From Gracilariopsis chorda (lineage: Eukaryota > Rhodophyta > Florideophyceae > Gracilariales > Gracilariaceae), in the NCBI GenBank assembly GCA_003194525.1, contig NBIV01000039.1, positions 340,061 to 404,060 of the forward strand: a stretch of DNA of 64,000 nucleotides, given 5' to 3'. Position numbers and translations under genes: made by a program. Below are positions 10,988 through 21,474 of this stretch, one piece after another (the stretch's first letter is position 1; each line of letters starts with the position of its first letter). The notes below the pieces were generated by a model that saw only the letters and a list, made by a program, of their open reading frames with translations, ran no database searches and had not been told where the DNA came from.

Positions 10988-12955
10988 CTCCTCCTCGAGG
11001 TCCTGGGAAGCACCATGCTCCAAAGTCTGCAAGTACACTCCCTCAAGTGCATGTGACTCGAACTTGGTGTCTGGGTCCATTTTCAATATATATGCTGCGC
11101 ATCCAAACGCTTTAGCATACTTCAGCGACGGCTTACCACCACCCACCAAAAGTTATAGATTCAGACCTGTGGTAGAGTCGAGAGATCTATCGCATATACA
11201 ACTATCATATTTCAATGCATACGGCCATAGGCATTCTTGCCAGTGTGCCTGAATCAGCAAAGCTTGAGCAGCTTCTTCCATTGTGCGATTGATGCGCTCG
11301 GCAATGGCATTATGGTCTGGGGTGTAGGGAGGTGAGAATATCATTCCCTGCAGACCATTCGTGGTTGGTTCTTGGAGAGTAATGTACTCTTCGGCATTGT
11401 TTGCATGCAAATTCTGAATACGCACATGTGCTCTTCCAACATTCTGAGGTAACATGTGCGCTCCTCCAACCTGTGGGAGATTTCGCCCAACATCAGGAAA
11501 CACTGCACTAAAACCATAGCTATGCCAAACGAAGTCGTTACGCTCAATCGGATTTGGCAGCGTGTACAAACGAGAGGATATGTTACGTTGCCCACATCCA
11601 ATCTCTAACCCATCTTCGTGTATAACGCAAACCTCATTGGCACAGAAAAGGGACTGAATGCCTTTATGGGCCATACGACCTACAGACACCAAGTTGTATA
11701 CAAGATTCGGGACTAGAAGTACATCTGTCAACCTTAGGTTAGTCTTCGAAAAAGGAAGTATTACATCCCCTTTTTGTGTAGCGGAGACCGTAGTGTTGTC
11801 AGCGACCTCAATCGTCCTTAGTTCTATGTCAACCAATGTGTTCGGTACGAACGCAGGAGCACAACTGAATAAGTGGGATGTGGCACCACTGTCTGCGTAA
11901 GCGTCTATGAGAGTAGACGCAGGGGACACCGCTGCAGACTTTTCAGCAGACATTGCAGCGATCTCAATCTTAGAATCCTTTCGTGATGACCTTACGGAGT
12001 GCTTGGGTTTGTGACTGGAACTAGTTTTGAGTTTCTCCAAGATAGCTTTAGGCAGGTGATTGTCTGGGTTGTCAGGGTTCATGTAACATCGGTCCTGCGT
12101 GTGACCATCTCTGTCACAGAAGCTGCAATGATAACTATTTTGGCCTGCAATAGCATAAGCGCGCCCGTTGAAGTCATCCTATGAGTTGGGATTTGATGTA
12201 CTTGCATCAATTTCGTAATCATTTGACGATGTGGTGTGTCCACTTGAACGGCTACTGCCCTTACTTCTGCTCTTCATGCGTTTGCGACTATGAGCAGAAC
12301 CAGCTGAATCAACTTGGCGAGCATTGTATTCGTCTATGAGGGTAGTGGCCACGTAGTCCCATGTCAATTCCGAGATGTCCGTTGTCCGAGGTGCGGCAGC
12401 CGTTGACTCCAGTGCGCAGTTGGGATCAATAGAGGCTAACAGCATTGGCGCCTTGTGGGATTCGGGAATGGCAGCATCCTTCCCCATTCGGTCTACCTGG
12501 GAGAATATGGACGCAAACTGGTCGACATAGTCCGACATATTCTGACCATTATAAGACATTCGGAATAGCTGGGTCTGTACAGAAATACGTGACACTGTCC
12601 TGTTAGACGCATACCTCGCATCAAGAAGTTGGAGCATACGCCCAAGGTCATCATCGACGTCTATAACCACACGTAGAGGGGCATCTCCAAGTGCGCATAT
12701 TATGATTGCGCATGCCTTTTCTCGGTTGGCAAGTACACGGGGAGTGGTCTGCGGAGCGCTTCAGCCCGACGCCTGTGTCGTGGTAGCACTGTATGACCCC
12801 TCCGAGCCTGACATTACGACATTCCAGACTCCTTTTATGGGACATGCAGCTCGTAGACGATGTCGCCATAACGTATAATCCTCACCACGTTTACCATGGA
12901 AGCGAGGGATCTTCTTACCAGAGGTGGTTTCGGACTCAACTTTGGAGTCAGACAT
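10988..12955 (-). pseudogene. Copia element E gag-pol (internally deleted)
   Basis: Start ATG at 12953-12955 (MSDSKVESETTSGKKIPRF). Gag continues in another frame at 12670-12179 (MSYNGQNMSDYVDQF, ESHKAPMLLASIDPN), then a CX2CX4HX4C knuckle near 12110, protease DAYADSGATSHLF, and integrase with SPPYTPDHNAIAERINRT. The integrase has lost its HHCC region, and its second catalytic Asp block reads HANNAEEY where relatives have HSDNAQEY. After the integrase C-terminal region the sequence jumps at about 11000 directly to the last codons of pol, so RT and RNase H are gone. Upstream only about 17 bp of leader remain before an oppositely oriented LTR. The copy is non-autonomous and dead. Confidence 0.85.
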
Positions 12956-12972
12956 TGTTCCAGAAGGAGATC

Positions 12973-13784
12973 TGTTGATGTTAGCACATAGTCAAGTGCC
13001 TGGTAGTCCTCCGACATCATGGTGCAACACTCGGAAACAAAGTTTCATATAACGGAGGGCTGTTTTTGGGACCTGCACTACAAAAGCGCATATGCATGTG
13101 TTCTCAAACCCAACGTGAAACGGGCATATGATTGGCTACTGCAAATACTCATATGCAACGTATTGGTTACAAGTGTTATGTGTTCTATGGGTCCTGGGCA
13201 CGGAACTGCCCACTTGGCATAAGGTGAGTGGGCATGGTACTGAAGAATATGTGTGGCTACATGTGGTTTACAGGTGTATGGAAGTGTGTCATGTTTGCGG
13301 TTGTGCAAGCGAGCACGTGCCATGCACGCAACACAGCTAGGGTATGTACATGGATGCGGTGGCATGCGTTTTTGTGCTTTGTCATTGTCATGATGATGCG
13401 AGGAAGTGTTTATACAGTGCTGCAGCATGCTGGCACATGGTTGGCCTGTCCAGTTCACTTATTGTGCGTTGTTGGCTGCTTGGTTCACTCGGTCTGCATT
13501 GTTGTAATGTGTTATTATGTTGTTATGCATGGTTGTACCTAGCTGTAATCAGTGTGTGCAACCCTTATTGTGTTATGTCTGTTTATGATTGGTAGTATTG
13601 GGTGTCCCCACTTAGTGGTATAGGGTTTTCTTGTAGTTATAGTGTGACATAGAGGTGCTATATAACACGCTGAAGTTCCACTACCAAGTAAACTCGCCCC
13701 AAGCCTGGCAACCTTCACTCTTTATTTTCTTTCTTTCTTTCCTTTTTCATTTCCGCCGAAGCCCAAGTATCGTTTACATCATCA
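12973..13784 (+). repeat. Orphan LTR of the A/E lineage
   Basis: Starts TGTTGATGTTAGCACA and ends CATCATCA, followed by a mutated primer-binding site. It is the inverse of the LTR at 10125-10987 and lies head-on against gag of element E, so an inversion or an opposite insertion occurred here. The U3 block is at 13081-13142, TATATAA at 13659-13665. Length 812 bp. Confidence 0.85.
13081..13142 (+). promoter_or_regulatory. U3 promoter block of the orphan LTR
   Basis: AAAAGCGCATATGC, then CAACGTGAAAC at about 13111-13121 and GATTGGCTACTGCA from about 13130. Same module as in the lineage B LTRs. Function inferred from conservation. Confidence 0.5.
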
Positions 13785-14154
13785 GGTTTTGGGCCGAGAG
13801 CGTCGATATTTTGCAGACGTCGCGCTCTTTTGACCTACTTTTCGTTTGATTCATCTTCTTGCGCAGATCATCTTTGCGAGTCTTGTGGAAGTATTTGGTG
13901 CTGTGGTGAAAGTAGGCAAAGCGTTCAGAGACACCTTCTCTGGTAAGCCGACCTGCCCCTGTTCCAATCTCGGCTCCATTGCTTCAGCGCACAAGGAAGA
14001 CCGCGCTATTTTCCTGCAAGTGTCTAGCAGCGGTTAACTGGTGAACGCTTATCGCGACAGCTACTAACCTCCCTGGGACGACACGTACGAATTGTAAAGC
14101 TCCTCGTTCTGAAGTGCACAGAACAGGGTAGGTCAAGAAGAATTTCGTACCTCA

Positions 14155-14230
14155 CCTGGAGAGAGTTACCAGGGTCCAGGGGTTCAACCCCTAGGGTAGC
14201 GGAGGTAGTTTCTCCCGTCAGTGCGCCCGC
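14155..14230 (+). other. Leader hairpins, A/E/C type
   Basis: CCTGG and CCAGG can pair across a short loop. Next comes AGGGG-TTCAA-CCCCT, then GGTAGCGGAGGTAG and CTCCCGTCAGTGCGCCC. In element C the middle hairpin is AGAGG/CCTCT, so a base pair has changed on both sides. Candidate RNA structure for packaging or translation; role inferred. Confidence 0.5.
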
Positions 14231-14326
14231 CTTTACGAAGTTATTTTCATTTCCGAGTTTGCTTCAGAGCTATTCGTGAGTATACTCCGGGCGTAGAGGA
14301 CCCGACCTCCGCCTGTGATTCGCGTA

Positions 14327-14340
14327 CCAGACGCGTCTGG
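14327..14340 (+). other. Self-complementary 14-mer in leader
   Basis: CCAGACGCGTCTGG is a perfect palindrome. The matching site in element C is CGAGACGCGTCTCG, also perfect, with a paired change at the second and thirteenth bases. Such self-complementary sites can form loop-loop dimers of genomic RNA in retroelements; here this is a hypothesis. Confidence 0.5.
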
Positions 14341-14503
14341 ACGAGCGTTGAGACTTGGTTACACGGTCTCCGCTGGCGCCCCCGCTGTTGAGTTTTGAGA
14401 TACTCCGCTCCAGTTCCCTCCTCATAGTGTGACATCAGCTGCAAGTCAATAGCTGTATCACGATCAGGCATTCATATTAGCTTCAGGTCAACTTTCTAAG
14501 CAT

Positions 14504-15296
14504 TGTTGGCAGTAATACCTGTGCTGTCACTGAAACCAAATGTTCCGGGGAGCATGGGCTGTTTTGGAGGGTACCTCTGCAAAAGCGCATATGCGCGTGT
14601 GCGCGAACCCAACGTGAAACTGGCTTCTGATTGGCTACTGCAAATGTACATATGCAACGTGGTGCGTACAAGTGGTATGGCATAACTGGATCGGTTGGAC
14701 ACACCCATGTGTCCAGCTACTACAGTGGTCACAGTGTACGTTGTGTGCAGGGGATACTGGTGAAGTGGTTCACACCTGGTACAAGTGGTACAGCAGTGGT
14801 TGGTACAATGGTAAGGTGCGCATGCACTGTCAACAGGTTTACACATGCACGGGTATATTGATGACGTGGGTGTTGTGTGCATTGCCACTTGATGCATTGC
14901 CACTTGATGACATGGCACTAACACCACAGGTTACGTGCCGACTTACCGTGACGTGTTGACTTACCATGATGTGTTGGCATGTGCTGGCGTGTGTTGGAGT
15001 CGTGAATTTGTGCCCTGTCATGGTCATGTGGATGTACGTAACTATTACGGAACGCTGGTGCGTTGGTGTGCGTTGATGTAATGAGGTTGTGCTGAGCTGG
15101 CTATGTCATGTTAGATGATGATTGGTAGTATTGAGTGTCCCTGCTTAGTGGTTTAGGTTTTACTTGTAGTTGGTGTTCCCGCGCAATTCGAGTTTAGAGT
15201 GGTACATAAGATGTGCCTGAAGGACCTCCAAGTAAATCCAAGCCAGAGCTGGCGAACTTCCCTTCCATCCCCTCAACTTCCTTACAACTTTCAACA
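14504..15296 (+). repeat. LTR of array unit 1
   Basis: 793 bp, TGTTGGCAGTAATACC to TTTCAACA, followed by the primer-binding site. It is the left edge of the array and interrupts an older copia leader; the flank reads TAAGCAT. No matching target duplication can be tested because the far end of the outer element is disrupted. The TATA-like site is altered to TACATAAG near 15203. Confidence 0.9.
14580..14650 (+). promoter_or_regulatory. U3 promoter block, lineage B LTR (representative)
   Basis: Palindrome GCGCATATGCGC at 14585-14596, CAACGTGAAAC at about 14610-14620 and GATTGGCTACTGCA (inverted CCAAT box) from about 14629. The block recurs in each B LTR, with a point change at the palindrome edge in some units. 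Inferred promoter or enhancer. Confidence 0.55.
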
Positions 15297-16519
15297 GGTT
15301 ATGGGCCCAGCTTCGCGGACCGCTGCCACTATCCCTTTTTCTTATCGCTCGTCTGTCGCCGCTCGCCCTCACCGCCGTTCATCCGTTTCGCCGTTGTTGC
15401 CTCTTTCGTCGTTGCGTCGGGTGTCTTGATCCCATTGTTGGTCGGTGTTGGTCATTCTCCTTTGGTTTGCGTTCCTCCCTGAGGGCGTTGTGGTGGTAGT
15501 GGTTCGACGTTTACTTCCTATCGTTGTTGAGTTGGGTCTCCGTTGTTGCCCGTGTTGTCGATCGCTATCTACTTTGCGTGTGACACTCCCTCTATCTTGT
15601 GTTTTGGGATCCCCGAGTCGTTAGTCGGGTCGTATCCGTGAGGTCAAGTCGGTCTAGTTTCGAAGTCTGGGCTCCGTAATCGTGTGCTCAGCAGTTGTTT
15701 GTATTTCGTGTTTCTTGGTCATCATCTGGTTTCCAGTGCGACGAGCGGTTGATCGCGGTTACTTTGGATGATTCCAGGTATCCGGGGACGTGAGCCTGGC
15801 GGCTTGAACCAAAGCGGGTGTACTGTCGAGCGGCTTCCCACCGGTCCATTTGGTCAGATAACGGTGACGGTCGTTAAGACCTGGTAAGTTCAGCGGGTGC
15901 ATCTGTGGACGGGGTGCCGTGGCGTACTGCGCTGGTGGGGGTGATTGAATTATTTGTTTTGATCCTAACTGCGTGTCGGGATTCTTGGGCTGTTGCGAAG
16001 GTATTCCATAACGAGCTTTTGATCCGTGCATCTGACCCTTGGGCGTTTGTGCGGGGAGGCGACGTGGCGTAGGCTGACCTCCTTCTTAGGATCAGGCCGC
16101 GTGTGACCTTAAGTGGTTGCGCGTTAGCAGCGTACTTTGGTTGCCATAGTAGCTTCAGTTGCGAGGTCGCGCAAGTTCTTGCAAGATGCCAGAGAGGCTT
16201 ATACTTGGTGAAGGCATATCTTGGGTTATTAACCATCCTCTGGAAGCGTCGTAGAGAGCAACACATCTTCTCCTTAGACGTAGGAGAGGGAAGACAGAAG
16301 AAGACGTCTTGTACCCGGAGCATCTCCGGGGGCCAGCGGTCCGACACCCTAGGGTAGCGGAGGTAGTATCTCCCGTCAGTGCGCCCGAATTTGAAGTTTT
16401 TTGGTTGTTGTTGTTGTCGTTGTTTTTGTTGTTATTGTTGTCGTTGTTGCCATTTTTGTACTACTTAAGTGCCGTAGGTCTTTCATCGCATCTGTGCTGT
16501 TTGTTGACATCTACCAAGC
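15297..16519 (+). other. Leader of array unit 1
   Basis: 1223 bp between LTR and gag, long for a copia leader. It starts with the primer-binding site GGTTATGGGCCCAG (15297-15310). Near the 3' end are the palindrome AAGACGTCTT at 16301-16310, the hairpin CCCGGA/TCCGGG at 16314-16330, the conserved hairpin block to 16386, and a TTG-rich tract at about 16400-16450 before gag. The - strand holds an open frame of 157 codons (15874-16347), intact in all B copies here, with no recognised homology. The + strand has no gene-like frame. Confidence 0.7.
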
Positions 16520-19500
16520 ATGGATTCATTCGGTGGCTTTAAGATTGAAAAGTTGGGTGAGGATAACTTCCATGTATGTAAGCAAAAGGGTGAGTTGCTG
16601 CTTGCACTCAAGGACCTCGATGACCATCTTTAATCAACCAGGCCTAGGGAAGATGACGAGTTGCCAGTATGGAAGAAGAAAGATGCCAAGGCCAGGGCTG
16701 TTATTGGTCTCAGCATTACTGATGAGCATTTGGACCATGTGAGGGATACCGAGAATGCTGCGGAAATGTGGAAAGCCATTTGCGATGTGTTCCAGCGTAA
16801 AACGCTGCTCAACCGAATCAACGCAAGACGTGCCTTCTACACAGCCAAGATGCGAGATGATGAGAAAATGATACACTTCATCAATCGTGTTCGTCTTCTT
16901 GCATCGGATCTGAAGAGCATGGACGTAGTGGTTGAGGAAGAAGACATCGCTATGGCAATATTGTGTGGGCTACCAGACCGTTTCGAACACCTCATTGTCG
17001 CTATTGACACCACGATTGGTGATCGCAAACTCGATTTAGAGTTTGTGAATAGTTTTTTTCTGCAAGAGGAACAGCGAATGAACGATCGTGCCAAGGAGGA
17101 GTCCGGAAGTGACACGGCTTTGGTCTGTGCGCAGTCACGAAAGAAGTCCATGGTTTGCTACTACTGTGGTAAGAAGGGGCATATCCAGAGAAACTGTTTC
17201 AAGAGACAACGTGAAAAGGCTAGCAAAGAGCAGAGTGCTGCCGCAAACCGAGCTGTGCAGACCGATCTCGGCAACGAGAAAGGAGGATGTGACTCTGACT
17301 CTGACTTTGTTTGTCTCATTGCGACAGGTTCTGTGGAAGAAAGTATCAGTGACTGGATTATTGACTCTGGTTCCATCGCCAATATGACGTATGACGAGTC
17401 CATGTTTGGCAGTGATAGGAAAAGAGAGTCTACTGGTTTGAGCATCGGTAATGGCTCGAAGCTGGAGTCTCTTGGTCATGGCAGTGTCCCTCTCGATCTC
17501 GCTGTTGAAGGGCGTAAGAGCAAGTGCCGGTTGGGTGAAGTAGTGCACGTACCGAATTTAAGGTATCATCTGCTGTCAGTATCTGCGATGTGTGACCTGG
17601 GTGCGCGAGTGGTGTTTGACAAAACCAAAGTATGTGTATACAAAGGGAACACCACGATCGCCCAGGGCCGTCGCATCAAAGGACTGTACTACCTATGTAC
17701 CGCGATTGAAGTACCAGAAGACATGGACAACGCACTTGTGACTGACCTATCACTATGGCATGCCCGAATGGCTCATGTGAATGTGGATGGTATCAAACAT
17801 ATGGCTCGTAAAGGTGTTGTGTCAGGGCTGAATGTGGATTTGAATCAATCGATGGATGTGTGTGACTCTTGTGTAGTGGGAAAATCTACACGTGCTCCAA
17901 CTCCCAAGCAAGGGGGGGAACGGGCTTCGCACCCATTGGACCTAGTGCATTTGGACATTTGTGGTCCAATACAAGTAGGTTCCTTGGGAGGTTGACGCTA
18001 CTTCGCCACATTCATCGATGATCACTCCCGTTTTTGCTTCTTGTACATGCTCAATACAAAGGATGAGGTGTTCCACGTGTTTGTGAAGTGGCTGAAGATG
18101 GTTCAAAATCAGAGTGACCGACATGTGAAAACCATCACCGCACGTGAGTCTGTGCTACATGCGTTACGCACAGACAATGCTGGTGAATATGTGTCAAAGA
18201 AGTTTTCACAAGAGCTTGAACGTCACGGTATTGAACATCAGCGAACGGTGCCTTACAATCCACATCAGAATGGTCTGGCCGAACGGTTCAACCGAACACT
18301 CATGGACTTGGTGAGATCGATGCTGCATCACGAGAAACTGCCAAAGAGCTTCTGGGCTGAAGCATTGAACGTTGCAGTGTATGTGCGCAATCGAGTCACC
18401 TGCAAGGCCCTTCCGAGTGACGTGACACCACTCAAGATGTGGAGTGGATATGAACCTGACTTGAGCAATCTGCGTGTGTTCGGTAGCCGGTGCTGGTACA
18501 AAGTGGTGGACCACAAGCTGAAGAAGGTGGAGCAACTTGCCGTGGAGGCGATCTTTAATGGGTACACATCTGGATCGAACGGTTACAAACTGTGGGATGC
18601 GCAAAAGAAGAAGGTGGTTGTGTCGAGGGATGTGAGGTTTGACGAATGTAGTGGTTCAGATCAAGGTAGTGACCACGTTAATGATGACGGCTATGCTGAG
18701 ATCGACATCTCGGACAAGCCGAAATTGAACATCACCTCCACCTCTACTACACCCACCGATGCTGCCCAAGTTGAACCCGCTGTACCAGATACTCCACCAG
18801 AAGAAGCTTCAGGCAGTGGCCACGATGAGCTCACAGCTGAGACAGAACTTGAGCCAGACGTACGAGATCCACCACCATTTCGGAGATCCACTCGTGAGCG
18901 TAGAGCGCCTACCTCGTGGTGGCGCGGAACTGCCCTACTCACTGCCAGTGATGACATCCCATCCTCATCCTCAGATGCGGTGTCACGTCCGTATTCAAAA
19001 GCGTGGACCAAGGCCATGAACAGTGAGTACGAGTCTCTGATGGAGCATGACACATGGGAGTTAGTGCCAAGGCCAGCTGACAACAACGTGATATCATCCA
19101 AGTGGGTATTTGTGCAAAAATATGAGGCTGGCGACAACGATGAACCGACAGTGAGGTACAAGGCTCGTGTAGTGGCTCGAGGGTTTCTGCAGATCGAAGG
19201 TGTAGAATTCTCCGAGACGTATGCACCAGTGGTCAAATTGACATCCATTAGAATGATTCTGTCCATTGTAACAGTGCAGGACTATCATCTACACCAGATG
19301 GATGTGAAGAATGCATTCTTGAATGGCGACCTGGAAGAGACTGTGTACATGGAGCAGCCAGACGGATTCATCAAACCTGGGAACGAGGACTTGGTATGCC
19401 TTCTCAAGAAAGCCATCTATAGGCTACTACAGGCATCAAGGCAGTGGTTGGCAAAGATTTACTTGTTCCTCGTTGTTGGCAGTAGTACCTGCGCTGTCAC

Positions 19501-19588
19501 TGAAAACCAAATGTTACGGGGAGCATGGGCTGTTTTGGAGGGTACCTCTGCAAAAGCGCATATGCGCGTGTGCGCGAACCCAACGTGA
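16520..19588 (+). pseudogene. Array unit 1 gag-pol (truncated RT, two stops)
   Basis: Same frame as the intact unit 4 product. Broken by TAA at 16631-16633 (where other units have a Glu codon) and TGA at 17993-17995 at the start of the integrase core, a stop shared with units 2 and 7. Protease motif reads DSGSIANM where units 3-6 have DSGATAHM. CCHC knuckle, HHCC and the catalytic Asp, Asp, Glu region are otherwise present. RT ends at CTCGT (19469-19473) and the frame runs 38 codons into the next LTR. The gag subtype resembles units 3-6, while the segment before the HHCC region resembles units 2 and 7. Confidence 0.85.
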
Positions 19589-20252
19589 AACTGGCTTCTG
19601 ATTGGCTACTGCAAATGTATATATGCAACGTGGTGCGTACAAGTGGTATGGCATAACTGGATCGGTTGGACACACCCACGTGTCCAGCTACTACAGAGCT
19701 CACAGTGTACGTTGTGTGCAGGGGATACTGGTGAAGTGGTTGACAGCTGGTACAAGTGGTACAGCCGTGGTTGGTACAATGGTAAGGTGCGCATGCACTG
19801 TCAACAGGTTTGCACATGCACGGGTATATTGATGACGTGGGTGTTGTGTGCATTGGCACATGATGACATGGCACTAAAACCACAGGTTACGTGCCGACTT
19901 ACCGTGACGTGTTGACTTACCGTGATGTGTTGGCATGTGCTGGCGTGTGTTGGAGTCGTGAACTTGTGCCTTGTCATGGTCATGTGTATGCACGTAACTA
20001 TTACGGAACGCTGGTGCGTTGGTGTGCGTTGATGTAATGAGGTTGTGCGGAGCTGGCTATGTCATGTTAGATGATGATCGGTAGTATTGAGTGTCCCTGC
20101 TTAGTGGTTTAGGTTTTACTTGTAGTTGGTGTTCCCGCGCAATTCGAGTTTAGAGTGGAATATAAGATGTGCCTGAAGGACCTCCAAGTAAATCCAAGCC
20201 AGAGCTGGCGAGCTTCCCTTCCATCCCCTCAACTTCCTTACAACTTTCAACA
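19474..20252 (+). repeat. LTR between array units 1 and 2
   Basis: 779 bp, TGTTGGCAGTAGTACC to TTTCAACA. It is shorter than the others mainly because it lacks one copy of a 15-bp tandem repeat (GCATTGCCACTTGAT) present twice in most B LTRs. Preceded by CTCGT. Confidence 0.9.
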
Positions 20253-21474
20253 GGTTATGGGCCCAGCCCCGCTGACCGCTGCCGCTATCCCTTTCCTTAT
20301 CGCTCGTCTGTCGCCGCTCTCCCTCACCGCCGTTCATCCGTTTCGCCGTGGTTGCCTCTTTCGTCGTTGCGTCGGGGGTCTTGATACCATTTTTGGTCGG
20401 TGTTGGTCATTCTCCTTTGGTTTGCGTTCCTCCCTGAGGGCGTTGTGGTGGTAATGGTTCGACGTTTACTTCCTATCGTTGTTGAGTTGGGCCTCCGTTG
20501 TTGCCCGTGTTGTCGATGGCTATCTACTTTGCGTGTGACACTCCCTCTATCTTGTGTTTTGGGATCCCCGAGTCGTTAGTCGGGTCGTATCCGTGAGGTC
20601 AAGTCGGTCTAGTTTCGAAGTCTGGGCTCCGTAATCGTGTGCTCAGCAGTTGTTTGTATTTCGTGTTTCTTGGTCATCATCTGGTTTCCAGTGCGACGAG
20701 CGGTTGATCGCGGTTACTTTGGATGATTCCAGGTATCCGGGGACGTGAGCCTGGCGGCTTGAACCAAAGCGGATGTACTGTCGAGCGGCTTCCCACCGGT
20801 CCATTTGGACACATAACGGTGACGGTCGTTAAGACCTGGTAAGTTCAGCGGGTGCATCTGTGGACGGGGTGCCGTGGCGTACTGCGCTGGTGGGGGTGAT
20901 TGAATTATTTGTTTTGATCCTAACTGCGTGTCGGGATTCTTGGGCTGTTGCGAAGGTATTCCATAACGAGCTTTTGATCCGTGCATCTGACCCTTGGGCG
21001 TTTGTGCGGGGAGGCGACGTGGCGTAGGCTGACCTCCTTCTTAGGATCAGGCCGCGTGTGACCTTAAGTGGTTGCGCGTTAGCAGCGTACTTTGGTTGCC
21101 ATAGTAGCTTCAGTTGCGAGGTCGCGCAAGTTCTTGCAAGATGCCAGAGAGGCTTATACTTGGTGAAGGCATATCTTGGGTTATTAACCATCCTCTGGAA
21201 GCGTCGTAGAGAGCAACACATCTTCTCCTTAGACGTAGAAGAGGGAAGACAGAAGAAGACGTCTTGTACCCGGAGCATCTCCGGGGGCCAGCGGTCCGAC
21301 ACCCTAGGGTAGCGGAGGTAGTATCTCCCGTCAGTGCGCCCGAATTTGAAGTTTTTTGGTTGTTGTTGTTGTCGTTGTTCTTGTTGTTATTGTTGTCGTT
21401 GTTGCCATTTTTGTACTACTTAAGTGCCGTAGGTCTTTCATCGCATCTGTGCTGTTTGTTGACATCTACCAAGC
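20253..21474 (+). other. Leader of array unit 2
   Basis: Same organisation as unit 1: primer-binding site at 20253-20266, conserved hairpin block, TTG-rich tract, and the 157-codon - strand frame at 20829-21302. No other gene seen. Confidence 0.7.

Larger units (their letters stand above)
13785..14503 (+). other. Orphan copia leader (A/E/C lineage)
   Basis: Follows the orphan LTR. It begins with a mutated primer-binding site (GGTTTTGGGCCGAG, 13785-13798) and aligns by eye along most of its length with the leader of element C on the other strand. It holds a double-hairpin block at 14155-14230 and a perfect 14-bp palindrome CCAGACGCGTCTGG at 14327-14340. No gag follows: the leader is cut at 14503 by the first LTR of the B array. 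Confidence 0.75.

Noticed and set aside
14186-14194. GTTCAACCC in the orphan leader fits the Pol III B-box consensus, and the surrounding hairpins look tRNA-like
   Set aside because: No A box at a suitable distance and no acceptor stem; in element C the loop reads ATTCGGA and no longer fits. More simply explained as part of the conserved leader hairpin.
16390-16660. Valine/leucine-rich small frames over the TTG tract before gag
   Set aside because: They are low-complexity readings of a TTG repeat in the leader, present in every copy, with no start context or homology.
19602-19915. Small frames inside the B LTRs (for example 76- and 95-codon frames)
   Set aside because: They recur only because the LTR recurs, lie in U3 non-coding sequence, and show no domain or conserved start.
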